Shown: positions 5,346 through 11,816, numbered from the stretch's first letter. The stretch is DNA of 12,418 nucleotides from Baffinella frigidus (GCA_026770585.1 MU646497.1:354418-366835), one strand, 5' to 3'. The notes: a model not told the origin generated them from the letters alone. Translations and numbers: made by a program.

Positions 5346-6330
5346 ATGGCATGAGTCGGCTCATCAAGATCCCTTGGAAGTCGTTCCAGCAAACCTCCTG
5401 GGGGGGCAGGAGGTGTTCTCGCGCATGCCACTCAGCAGCGAGTGAAGACCTTGTCACCTTGCGTTCAACGTTAAACCACCCTGGATGGAACATTATGGTA
5501 TTTTGAGCATTCTTAAGTCAACTCCCCTTGGAGAACACGCCACATTGTGGCGTGCCCGTGATGAATGGATCTGGTACAAAAAGGTCTAATATGTATTTTA
5601 GTGGTATAAATCATGTCAAATTTTGCGATAAAGGGTTATTCGGGATTTGACGGCAAGTCCCCTCCAGGGTGGTTCCGGTCAAGTTCCAGGGTAATGGATA
5701 ATATTCTAGTACAGATCGTTTAGATGGACTGTATCCGTGCAGCCCCCGGTTGCTGCTAAGTGGGGAAACGAGGCGTACCGCGAGATGGCGACGTTGATCC
5801 GCTGCTTGTCTTTTGTAAACCCGATCTGGAAAGAGGGAGGTGCATCAGACGTCAGGCTGGATCGGGTGTGTGTGTTCCACCCCTGTACCCCGTGGCGTAG
5901 TTAGCTCGTCCTAGTGGACGAGGTGTTTTTTCTCCACCCACCCTCTGGGTGGTTCCGGGCTACTAGAGCCTTCACGTCTCGTCCCACCTGTTCACCTGGC
6001 GTACAGCGGTCGTGTTTAACAATTTAGTCAACCTTGTTTTCCCCCCTCTGTGTCTACTGCGCACCTCCGATCGGATTTTTCAGGTAGAGGGAGGTGCATC
6101 AGAGGATGTGAAGCCCTTCTTTCCATGGCGACAAGTGGACTAAGTGGCTAAGAGGACCACTCTCACTGCACGTCACCATGTAGCCCTCCCCCCCCTGAAT
6201 AGTAAGACTGGCGACAGCCCCCGCTTTGGGGCCCGCGTAGGAACTCTGTATACGGCCGAGTACTATTTCGAGAACCATCCAGAACAATGGACGGGTGAGA
6301 CGCCCCCCCTATCGGTCATCCCCTGCCCCC
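5346..6330. other. Long stretch without a recognisable gene
   Basis: No supportable coding region is seen. Small structures include a hairpin CACGCCAC/GTGGCGTG at 5536-5554, a widely spaced inverted repeat ACCACCCTGGA (5475-5485) with TCCAGGGTGGT (5663-5673), and a hairpin CTCGTCC/GGACGAG near 5905-5922 followed by T6. AGAGGGAGGTGCATCAGA occurs at about 5831 and again at about 6086. The composition is more AT-balanced near 5580-5650. Confidence 0.5.
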
Positions 6331-6346
6331 TCTTCACGCACAGACA

Positions 6347-6386
6347 GGGGGAGAGAGAGAGAGCGAGACAGCAAGAGAGAGAGACT
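6347..6386. repeat. GA-rich purine tract
   Basis: GAGAGAGA runs broken by GCGAGACAGCAAG. Confidence 0.85.
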
Positions 6387-6471
6387 TCATCCCTCTCCTT
6401 CAGAAAGAACCGGTGATGTTGGGTGGAAGGTGGGAGAGTACCAAGCCTTTCTTGTTGCTCCGCACGGTCGA

Positions 6472-6503
6472 CAGCACCACAAAGTCGAACTCCGAACCCT
6501 GCC
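6472..6503. repeat. Dispersed repeat, copy 2
   Basis: ACAGCACCACAAAGTCGAAC continuing TCCGAACCCTGCCA. It matches 7141-7173 with one change and 5052 in its first half. Confidence 0.75.
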
Positions 6504-6532
6504 ATACATACACGGCATCACTTTCGTGCGAA

Positions 6533-6687
6533 GCGTGTCCTTTGCATTCCAGCAAACCTCATGGTGCAGTTGTGACTTGATGTTGGTGTCTGCACGCTGT
6601 GTCCTGGTGCAGAAGACATGGTGCAGAATTTGCTGTATTAGCTTCGACATGTCGCCTGCAGCATGCCTGTCGAGGGATGCTACCAGC
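6533..6687. repeat. About 155-bp direct repeat, left flank of palindrome-core copy 3; contains an empty insertion site
   Basis: Begins GCGTGTCCTTTGCATTCCAG and ends GAGGGATGCTACCAGC. The same sequence recurs at 6823-6859 joined to 7031-7098. Here CATGGTGCAG (to 6569) meets TTGTGACTTG (from 6570) directly, so the family B element found in the other copy is absent. About 48 bp near 6602-6649 are present here and missing in the other copy. Confidence 0.85.
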
Positions 6688-6822
6688 CAGCCCCGCCGGC
6701 AGGCTCGTGAACGCCCACGTGACCGGTCACGCGGACGCCGAAGCCAGACGGTCGGTCGTGACTGCCTTGCGTGTTCCTAGCGGTGCGAGTAACTCCCCTT
6801 AACTCCTCGTAACTCGTAAATG
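6688..6822 (-). repeat. Palindrome-core repeat, copy 3 (inverted)
   Basis: Begins CAGCCCCGCCGGCAGGCTCG, then TGAACGCC. A 14-bp perfect palindrome CGTGACCGGTCACG lies at 6718-6731; the outer pair is lost to substitution. It shares AAGCCAGACGGTCGGTCGTG and ACTGCCTTGCGTGTTCCT with copy 4, not copies 1 and 2, so two subfamilies exist. The homologous core ends near 6778. It lies between the 6533-6687 and 6823-7098 direct repeats. Confidence 0.82.
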
Positions 6823-7098
6823 GCGTGTCCTTTGCATTCCAGCAAACCTCATGGTGCAGGTTAATAGGGTAACGTCCTGAAAAGCGGGTAGTGAGGCCTA
6901 CAGTATTGCCTACGGTAGGCCGTAGGGCTCCTAGGACCTGTTTCGTAGGACTCCCCCTAGGCTCCTAGGGCCTACCGTAGGCAATACCGTAGGCTTAACT
7001 ACCCGGATTTCAGGACGTTAGCCTACGAAGTTGTGACTTGATGTTGGTGTCCTGACGCTGTGTCGCCTGCAGCATGCCTGGCGAGGGATGCTACCAGC
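6823..7098. repeat. Direct repeat, right flank of palindrome-core copy 3, interrupted by family B copy 2
   Basis: Positions 6823-6859 and 7031-7098 together match 6533-6687, apart from the roughly 48-bp gap. The 171 bp between them are the family B element. Confidence 0.85.
6860..7030. mobile_element. Family B long foldback element, copy 2, with its empty site at 6569/6570
   Basis: Arms of about 60 bp. TAACGTCCTGAAAAGCGGGT and GAGGCCTACAGTATTGCC at the left pair with GGCAATACCGTAGGC and CCCGGATTTCAGGACGTTA at the right. The first half of each arm matches copy 1 at 2306-2461. Extra sequence relative to the paralogous empty site begins GTTAATAGGG and ends CCTACGAAG. No target duplication longer than one base is evident, although a boundary shift of one or two bases cannot be excluded. 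Confidence 0.88.
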
Positions 7099-7140
7099 GC
7101 TGCCTCAATCCGGCTATTCCCAAGTCGACATTCAGGGTTC

Positions 7141-7173
7141 ACAGCACCACAAAGTCGAGCTCCGAACCCTGCC
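7141..7173. repeat. Dispersed repeat, copy 3
   Basis: ACAGCACCACAAAGTCGAGC continuing TCCGAACCCTGCCA, matching 6472-6503. Confidence 0.75.
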
Positions 7174-7207
7174 AGGGATTCACACTCTTCAGATGATGCC
7201 ACACGCT

Positions 7208-7401
7208 TTCTTCTGCGATCGACTTTACAAGTGATTTTATCGCGGCCGAACGTTTCTCAGGTGGAAACAATTGACTTTCGATTGCGGATTTTCCGTTTCT
7301 TGGGAATAAACGGCATTTGTACGAGATGTCGCCCGAAATTAGGCAGCCTGCGGCGCAAAAAAACAGATAAAAACACTTGTAAAGTCAATCACACAAGAAA
7401 A
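7208..7401. mobile_element. Inverted-repeat element with AT-rich arms, about 194 bp
   Basis: TCGACTTTACAAGTGATTTT near 7219-7240 pairs with GATAAAAACACTTGTAAAGT and CAATC at 7366-7390. A weaker extension pairs TTCTTCTG with ACAAGAAA. The interior has no long open frame. MITE-like by form only; no second copy is seen. Confidence 0.6.
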
Positions 7402-7573
7402 TGATTCCCGCCGACTTGGAGCGGGATAGAACCGCTCCAAGTCGGCGGGAAACCATTAAACGCCGCCACTTAAGTCCCACGGTCCACTTAAGTCCCTTGC
7501 TGGAGAGGGACGTACCAGCTCTAAAACAACTTTGAAAGAAAATGCAGGGCGTTTAAAGTCCTGAATCATTTTC
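7397..7573. repeat. Nested inverted repeats around a perfect 19-bp hairpin
   Basis: TCCCGCCGACTTGGAGCGG (7406-7424) pairs perfectly with 7432-7450 over a 7-base loop. Outside it, GAAAATGATTC (7397-7407) pairs with GAATCATTTTC (7563-7573), and TTAAACGCC near 7455 pairs with GGCGTTTAA near 7549. CCACTTAAGTCCC is repeated at 7465 and 7485. Confidence 0.65.
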
Positions 7574-7574
7574 C

Positions 7575-7612
7575 GATTTTGGTGTATTTTAAGGTTTTGG
7601 TGTATATTAAGG
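7575..7612. repeat. Tandem 18-19 bp repeat
   Basis: ATTTTGGTGTATTTTAAGG followed by TTTTGGTGTATATTAAGG. Nothing else is recognised between 7613 and 7701. Confidence 0.7.
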
Positions 7613-7701
7613 CTCTGAATGAAGTCTAGATGGACGACCGTCGTATGTCCACCCCGTAAGATACACCAACATCGTGTTTATTATGAATACGTGTCCGGAT
7701 G

Positions 7702-7797
7702 GGAGTGGGGAGGCGCATGGCATGAGTCGACTCCTCGACATCCCTTGGAAGTTCGGTGAATGGGCAGGGAGTGGGGAGGCGCCTGGCATGAGTCGAC
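7702..7797. repeat. Duplicated GGAGTGGGGAGGCG segment; empty site for the 5226-5344 insertion
   Basis: GGAGTGGGGAGGCGCATGGC (7702-7721) continuing ATGAGTCG recurs at 7768-7797 with one change. It matches 5212-5225 joined to 5345 onward. The downstream ATCCCTTGGAAGT also matches near 5370-5385. Confidence 0.82.
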
Positions 7798-7874
7798 GGT
7801 GTGCACCTCAACCTCCATCCGCTCCTCGCCCACGTCTGTCAGCCGTGCGTCCAGCGCTGCCTTCTGCAGAGCCT

Positions 7875-8024
7875 GGTTCAGGGTTTAGGGTTTAGGGTTT
7901 GGGGTTGATGGTTGAGGGTTAAGGGATCTAGGCGTAGGGTTTAGAGTTTAGGGTTGTGGGGTGTGGGTTGAGGCTTTGGGGTTTAGGGTTTAGGGTTTGG
8001 GGTTGAGAGTTTAGGGTTTAGGGT

Positions 8025-8056
<32 letters not shown>

Positions 8057-8101
8057 GGTTTGGGGGGGGTGAGAGTTTAGGGTTGAGGGTTTGGGGTTGA
8101 G
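7875..8101 (+). repeat. Interstitial telomere-like array 1 (degenerate TTTAGGG)
   Basis: GGTTTAGGG units mixed with TTGAGGG, TTTGGGG and TTCAGGG variants, G-rich on the plus strand. It is too degenerate to be an active chromosome end and is best read as subtelomeric or interstitial remnants. Open frames through it are repeat artefacts. Confidence 0.9.
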
Positions 8102-8147
8102 GCCTGGTGTTGCCCTTTGTATAGCGTGAGGAGTGCGACGCTCGCCT

Positions 8148-8215
8148 GGATAGGGATTCTGCGTCAGGCGAAGATAAGGAGATATGGATAGGGATTCTGC
8201 GTCAGGCGAAGATAA
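8148..8215. repeat. 30-bp direct repeat, 38-bp period
   Basis: GGATAGGGATTCTGCGTCAG then GCGAAGATAA at 8148-8177 and identically at 8186-8215. Confidence 0.9.
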
Positions 8216-8267
8216 AATCCATCTGGAAAAATCTCGTGCGGCCGACACGGGGTAGTACAGTATGTAT

Positions 8268-8476
8268 TGTCGAAATGGGCACAGGATGTATTGTCGATAT
8301 TGGCGAGGTCAGGTCAGGCACGTATCCAACAAATTTTGCCTCTTTGTGACATCTTACGGGTGGGGGGTGCTATTTTGGGATAAAACCCATGCCTACGATT
8401 GCATCAAAGTTCAATTTCTGAGAAATCCGGCTCGTTCCTGACCTGACCTCGATTCCGCGCGGAGCCCATTTCGACA
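8268..8476. repeat. Two-part nested inverted repeat (foldback), about 209 bp
   Basis: TGTCGAAATGGGC (8268-8280) pairs with GCCCATTTCGACA (8464-8476), and inside it CGAGGTCAGGTCAGG (8304-8318) pairs with CCTGACCTGACCTCG (8437-8451). Both pairs are perfect and properly nested, separated by unpaired 23-base and 12-base spacers. It may be an old transposon or a hairpin-forming locus. The interior is not coding. Confidence 0.75.
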
Positions 8477-8675
8477 ACAGCATAATGTGGAAGGCATGTG
8501 CGGCGCTGACGCTGGTTGATTGGCAATGAATTACCAATCTCTCTGTGCGTCAGGACAGCCTGAAAGTGGACAACCGCAGAGGTCCACTTAGTGGTCATAA
8601 GTTGCCAGGAATTAGCCTAGGAAGTGTCTGTTCCTCTGCTCTCACAGCCAGGGGATGAGGCTGCGGTTGGTGGGG

Positions 8676-8833
8676 ACATGAGAGATATTGTGGCGGGCTG
8701 CTACTGAGATATATGCTGGCGGGTTTGAGAGATATGGTGGCGGGTTCAAGAGATATGGTGGCGGGTGTGAGATATACGGTGGCGGGTTTGAGATATACGG
8801 TGGCGGGTTTGAGAGATATGGTTGCGGGTTGCA
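8676..8833. repeat. 21-bp minisatellite, about seven units
   Basis: The unit TTTGAGAGATATGGTGGCGG plus G, with TATACGG variants. Because 21 is a multiple of three, a 101-residue minus-strand frame (8595-8900) with PATISLK/PATVYLK heptads stays open. Without other support it is not called a gene. Confidence 0.88.
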
Positions 8834-8978
8834 CCTTCGGGTGCTTGCGGCGAAGTAGTGTAGCAACGCGAATGGCTACCTCGACCTGATTGGGGGTCAT
8901 GGTAGGTCAGTTGCCAGCCGTTTGGTGAGGGGTACTGTCTCAGTGTGGAGGCACACGTCGAGACAGCGCCCAAGTGCC

Positions 8979-8996
8979 CACTGCAAAATGAAATGT
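8979..8996. repeat. 18-bp direct repeat, left flank of palindrome-core copy 4
   Basis: CACTGCAAAATGAAATGT, identical at 9108-9125. Confidence 0.85.
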
Positions 8997-9107
8997 TCTC
9001 AGGGGGTTGAGGGTTTGGGTTTTAGGAAAAGGAACACGCAAGGCAGTCACGACCGACCGTCTGGCTTCGGCGTCCGTTCACGAGCCTGCCGGCGGGGCTG
9101 TTCCACG
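8997..9107 (+). repeat. Palindrome-core repeat, copy 4, with the palindrome missing
   Basis: GGAACACGCAAGGCAGTCAC through GGCTTCGGCGTCC and GTTCACGAGCCTGCCGGCGG to CTGTTCC matches the other copies. The 20 bp GCGTGACCGGTCACGCGGGC expected at the 9075/9076 junction are exactly absent. The leftmost part (9004-9025) is telomere-like GGGTTTGGG. An identical 18-bp direct repeat abuts both sides. Confidence 0.82.
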
Positions 9108-9125
9108 CACTGCAAAATGAAATGT
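9108..9125. repeat. 18-bp direct repeat, right flank of palindrome-core copy 4
   Basis: Identical to 8979-8996 and followed by GGGCGCTGCAG. Confidence 0.85.
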
Positions 9126-9231
9126 GGGCGCTGCAGACATGCGGGTGTGAACGACAGTCCTGTCTCCTTCTGGGCGCGCCCCTGCTGAGAGTAGCTCTGA
9201 TTATGATAAAAGTCACACAAGTTGAGCAACC

Positions 9232-9297
9232 CTAAAGAAGTCTCAACCCTGAGCCCTCAACCATCAACCCTCAACACTCAGCCCGCAAAATCAAACT
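9232..9297 (-). repeat. Short telomere-like block in reverse orientation
   Basis: CCCTAAA, CCCTGAGCCCTCAACC and CAACCCTCAAC runs are C-rich on the plus strand, opposite to the flanking arrays. Nothing else is recognised in 9126-9328. Confidence 0.75.
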
Positions 9298-9328
9298 CTA
9301 AAACATAAACGCGCACCTCTCCCAAGTT

Positions 9329-9373
9329 GACGTAGGACGACCCCCCCCCCGATCGGCCAGCGACCGCTACCTA
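9329..9373. repeat. 45-bp spacer repeat, copy 1
   Basis: TTGACGTAGGACGACCC, a C run, then CGATCGGCCAGC and CGCTACCT. It recurs at 9532-9577, so a spacer-plus-array unit is tandemly duplicated. Confidence 0.85.
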
Positions 9374-9531
9374 TGGTTTGGGGTTCATGGTTTAAGGTTT
9401 AGGGTTTAAGGTTTCAGGGTTTAGGGTTGAGGGTCTAGGATGAAGGGTTTAGAGTTTCAGATTTAGGGTTTGGGGTTTAGGGTTTAGGGTTTAGGGTTCA
9501 GGGTTTAGGGTTTAATGTTTAGTGTTTTGTG
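9374..9531 (+). repeat. Interstitial telomere-like array 2
   Basis: Mostly TTTAGGG with TTTAAGG and TTCAGGG variants. It lies between the two copies of the 45-bp spacer. Confidence 0.92.
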
Positions 9532-9577
9532 TTGACGTACGACGACCCGCCCTCCGATCGGCCAGCCGCCGCTACCT
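9532..9577. repeat. 45-bp spacer repeat, copy 2
   Basis: TTGACGTACGACGACCCGCC then CGATCGGCCAGCCGCCGCTA. It matches 9329-9373 and is followed by the third telomere-like array. Confidence 0.85.
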
Positions 9578-9587
9578 GCGTCATCGT

Positions 9588-9822
9588 GGGTTTAGGGTTT
9601 AGAGCTTGGGTTTTAGGTTTAGGGTTTAGGGACTAGGGTTCAGGGTGTGGGGTTTGGGGTATGGGGTTTAGGGCATAGGGTTTAGGGTTTAGGGTTTAGG
9701 GTTTAGGGTTGAGGGTTTAGGGTTTAGGGTTTAGGGTTGAAGGTTGAGGGTTGAGGGTTTAGGTTTGGGGGTTTAAGGTTTAGGGTTTTGAGGTTTGTGT
9801 TTAGGTTTTGGGTATGAGCATC
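9588..9822 (+). repeat. Interstitial telomere-like array 3
   Basis: The cleanest array in the window, with several uninterrupted TTTAGGG units near 9680-9740. It decays at both ends into TTGGGG and TTGAGGG variants. Confidence 0.93.
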
Positions 9823-10540
9823 GCAATACAAGCCTGCCCACAGATTCTGCATTAGGACCGGTAGGGGGTCACGTTCAAATGTGTGGAGACACGAGGGACT
9901 ATTTGGCGGATCGCACCGTTTTCTTCTTCGCGATGAGAGGTCGAGCAACGCGACCGACAACCTCGACCTGGCCGGGTACCAACATCAGGAAGGTTCCTGG
10001 TCAAATTTGACCAGATTTGACCAGATCAAAAAGGTCGGGTACCAAATAAGAAAGGTCAATTGGCATTCGCGAGCCGTATTCCGGCTGGACCTGGTCGGTT
10101 ACCAAATCAGAAACGGCATTCGAGAGATCCAACTACGCGGGAGGGGTAGGTGTCATTTTACGCCCTGCGTCCATCTATTATTTTCCCTTGAAATCGGCAA
10201 AAGTTGCCGGAAATGCCCACAAATAATTGACTTTGACGGAAAAGTAACCGCAGGATATGGGTAAAAAGGGCCCCAAGAAACTACCCTAGCCTCCCCCGTA
10301 GAATGATCAAGGGCGCGAATGATGCATTCGCTCAACCCGCCTGCGGCAGAGCGAGTACTCCTCAAGGGCCGTTTCTCAAGGCTCATAGACTGTTGCGTCA
10401 CTCACCTCTAGGCTCAAGGGCCTCATGTAGGACCTGTATCGAGCCGCACCACTCGAGGCTAGAAATGTGACTATTTTAAAACAGGGATTCTTTGACAAGT
10501 GAAGGAGGGGAAAGAGATGTGTAATAATGTTGATTCCAAA
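9823..10540. other. Stretch without a convincing gene; small repeats and palindromes
   Basis: GGGTACCAANATNAGRAAGG occurs near 9974 and 10036, and in diverged form near 10097. GGTCAAATTTGACC (9999-10012) is a perfect 14-bp palindrome followed by AGATTTGACCAGATC. GCGAATG/CATTCGC forms a small hairpin near 10315-10331. A 127-residue plus-strand frame (9881-10264) crosses the repeats but has no recognisable domain and is not called. TCAAGGGC recurs near 10308, 10363 and 10414. Confidence 0.5.
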
Positions 10541-10555
10541 AAGGGCGTTGGGTCC

Positions 10556-10583
10556 CGTATCTCCCATATATACGGGAGATACG
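10556..10583. repeat. Hairpin module 1: GTATCTCCC/GGGAGATAC
   Basis: CGTATCTCCC (10556-10565) pairs perfectly with GGGAGATACG (10574-10583) over ATATATAC. A competing pairing CCCGTAT/ATACGGG (10554-10576) is also possible. It is followed at once by the repeat GTGGTACTAAATTTAAC. A related hairpin precedes the same repeat at 11771. Confidence 0.75.
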
Positions 10584-10658
10584 TGGTACTAAATTTAACG
10601 ATACGTGGTACTAAATTTAACAACCCCACATTTAAAGTAATCCCTCTGCCAGCCTGGA
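10578..10658. repeat. 22-bp tandem repeat leading into a 52-bp dispersed repeat, copy 1
   Basis: GATACGTGGTACTAAATTTA plus AC occurs twice in tandem (10578-10599 and 10600-10621). From 10607 GGTACTAAATTTAACAACCC onward matches 11829-11880 with a few changes, ending near AGCCTGGA. Confidence 0.85.
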
Positions 10659-10769
10659 GCCGTATCCCAGCTGGTGGCCCTGGAGTCCAGCAGCCCCCGA
10701 GTGGCTGCTGCCGACTGGAAATGCAGTTAACAGGGACACGGGCCTGTGAATCTGGAGGGGTGACTTTTG

Positions 10770-10797
10770 AATAATCCCCTATCGATAGGGGATTATT
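10770..10797. repeat. Perfect 28-bp palindrome
   Basis: AATAATCCCCTATC followed without a loop by its exact reverse complement GATAGGGGATTATT. It is an isolated copy in unique sequence. Confidence 0.85.
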
Positions 10798-10840
10798 GGG
10801 TGGTTTCGCTCCGAGAGGGAGTCGAGCCCTGCGGTGTCGG

Positions 10841-10988
10841 GATCTCATATGGAAACACCTATAATCTATAAACTGGTTTCAATGAAATTTACCACCCAGA
10901 ACGATCTTTAATAGTTATATTAAACCAAACGTGTAGTAATTTTGATGGAAATCCACTTTGTAAATTACAAGTGTTTCCATATGAGATC
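10841..10988. mobile_element. Family C foldback element, copy 3 (148 bp)
   Basis: The outer 18 bp GATCTCATATGGAAACAC are perfect inverted repeats. The inner arms are imperfect and include GTGTAGTAATTTTGATGG near 10931, carrying the same ATTACTACAC signature as the foldbacks at 4863 and 5230. The outer arms are unrelated to those copies. It is non-coding. Confidence 0.85.
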
Positions 10989-11198
10989 GCCCTCCTCGTA
11001 GCTCTGTCCCAAATTAATTTGTTTCCACTGGAAACAGCGCTGCCCAGGATACAGGTTTTGAGGTTGGACGTGTGTCTAGGCCCAGGACCAGCGTGTTGCT
11101 TTACAGTAAATTTCGCTCGTCACGGCAACGAATTGGTGCCAACTCCTGAGCGGTGGATCCGAGTGCTATGGTGTGCAGCAGCACAGCGAAGTACCTAC
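10989..11198. other. No recognisable gene; one small palindrome
   Basis: GTTTCCACTGGAAAC near 11021 is a near-perfect dyad. Just before the TAGG array the sequence TACCTACGGTAGGTA is itself palindromic. Confidence 0.5.
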
Positions 11199-11376
11199 GG
11201 TAGGTAGGTAGGTAGGTAGGCAGGTAGGTAGGTAGGTAGGTAGGTAGTTAGGTAAGTATGTAGGTAGGTAGTTAGGTAGGTAGGTGGGTAGGTAGGTAGG
11301 TAGGTAGGTACATAGGTAGGTAGGTAGGTAGGTAGGTAGGTAGGTAGGTAGGTAGGTAGGTAGGTAGGTAGGTAGG
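11199..11376. repeat. TAGG tetranucleotide microsatellite
   Basis: About 178 bp of GGTA/TAGG units with scattered interruptions (TTAGG, CAGG, TAAG, CATAGG); the right third is pure. Minus-strand TYLP runs across it are artefacts. After it, AGGGGGTAACCCCCT near 11426 is a short dyad, and 11377-11520 holds nothing else recognisable. Confidence 0.95.
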
Positions 11377-11520
11377 CACCGTAGGCAACCCCTAGACACG
11401 TGGTAACCACTCCAACGGTTCAAAGGGGGTAACCCCCTGCCTGTTCAAAGGTCACCCCTCCTAACAAAATTGGCACGCCATGGTCCGAATCTGCTCGCCA
11501 ATCTCATCACCACACAGGGC

Positions 11521-11634
11521 CCGCTGAGTGCAGGGTGTGGGGTGTATGGTCAAGGGTTTGGGGGTTGGAGTTCATGGTTTAGGGTTCAAGGTTCAAATCT
11601 TTTTGCGGAGGCCGTCATCCCTGCACAAGGCGAC
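11521..11634 (+). repeat. Subtelomere-like unit, copy 1
   Basis: CCGCTGAGTGCAGGGTGTGG plus GGTGTATGGT, then telomere-like GGTTTAGGG, then TTGCGGAGGCCGTCAT and TGCACAAGGC. It matches 12062-12170. Confidence 0.85.
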
Positions 11635-11754
11635 CGAAATCGACCTTGGCTTTTCCGTAGGAACACCATTTGCCCCTACGGTATTGAATCCGTAGGACCT
11701 ATGAATTACGTTCAAATGAAATGTTCCCTTCTCGCTGGGCAGCAGAGGGCGACC
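11629..11754. repeat. 119-bp segment absent from the sister unit, bounded by GGCGACC
   Basis: In copy 2 (12062 onward) TGCACAGGGC runs directly into AAACCTCGTCTTCGGTG. Here about 119 bp intervene, with GGCGACC at 11629-11635 and again at 11748-11754. CCTACGG/CCGTAGG pairs lie near 11675-11697. It may be an insertion with a 7-bp duplication. Confidence 0.6.
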
Positions 11755-11770
11755 TCGTCCTCGGTGACGC

Positions 11771-11816
11771 GTTTGGTCACGTATCTCAAGGTATACTTTG
11801 AGATACGTGACCAAAC
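11771..11816. repeat. Hairpin module 2: perfect 19-bp arms
   Basis: GTTTGGTCACGTATCTCAA (11771-11789) pairs exactly with TTGAGATACGTGACCAAAC (11798-11816) over 8 bases. Shortly after comes the repeat GGTACTAAATTTAAC, as after hairpin module 1. Confidence 0.88.

Noticed and set aside
5905-5935. Hairpin followed by T6 resembling an intrinsic terminator
   Set aside because: The context is eukaryotic and no transcription unit ends here; the stem is only 7 bp.
5885-5975. Possible tRNA (TAGTTAGCTCGTCC and a later GGTTCC)
   Set aside because: The D-arm does not fold with correct spacing, the T-loop consensus GGTTCRANNCC is absent and the acceptor ends do not pair.
6295-6780. Plus-strand 161-residue frame
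   Set aside because: It is built from a GA tract, a duplicated segment and the palindrome-core repeat; the Arg-rich end is the repeat itself.
8018-8248. Minus-strand frames with LNPQPST repeats
   Set aside because: Translation of degenerate telomere repeats; the same applies to 9724-9960.
8595-8900. Minus-strand heptad-repeat frame (PATISLK units)
   Set aside because: The 21-bp minisatellite keeps the frame open by arithmetic; there is no independent support.
11166-11423. Minus-strand TYLP repeat frames
   Set aside because: Translation of the TAGG microsatellite.
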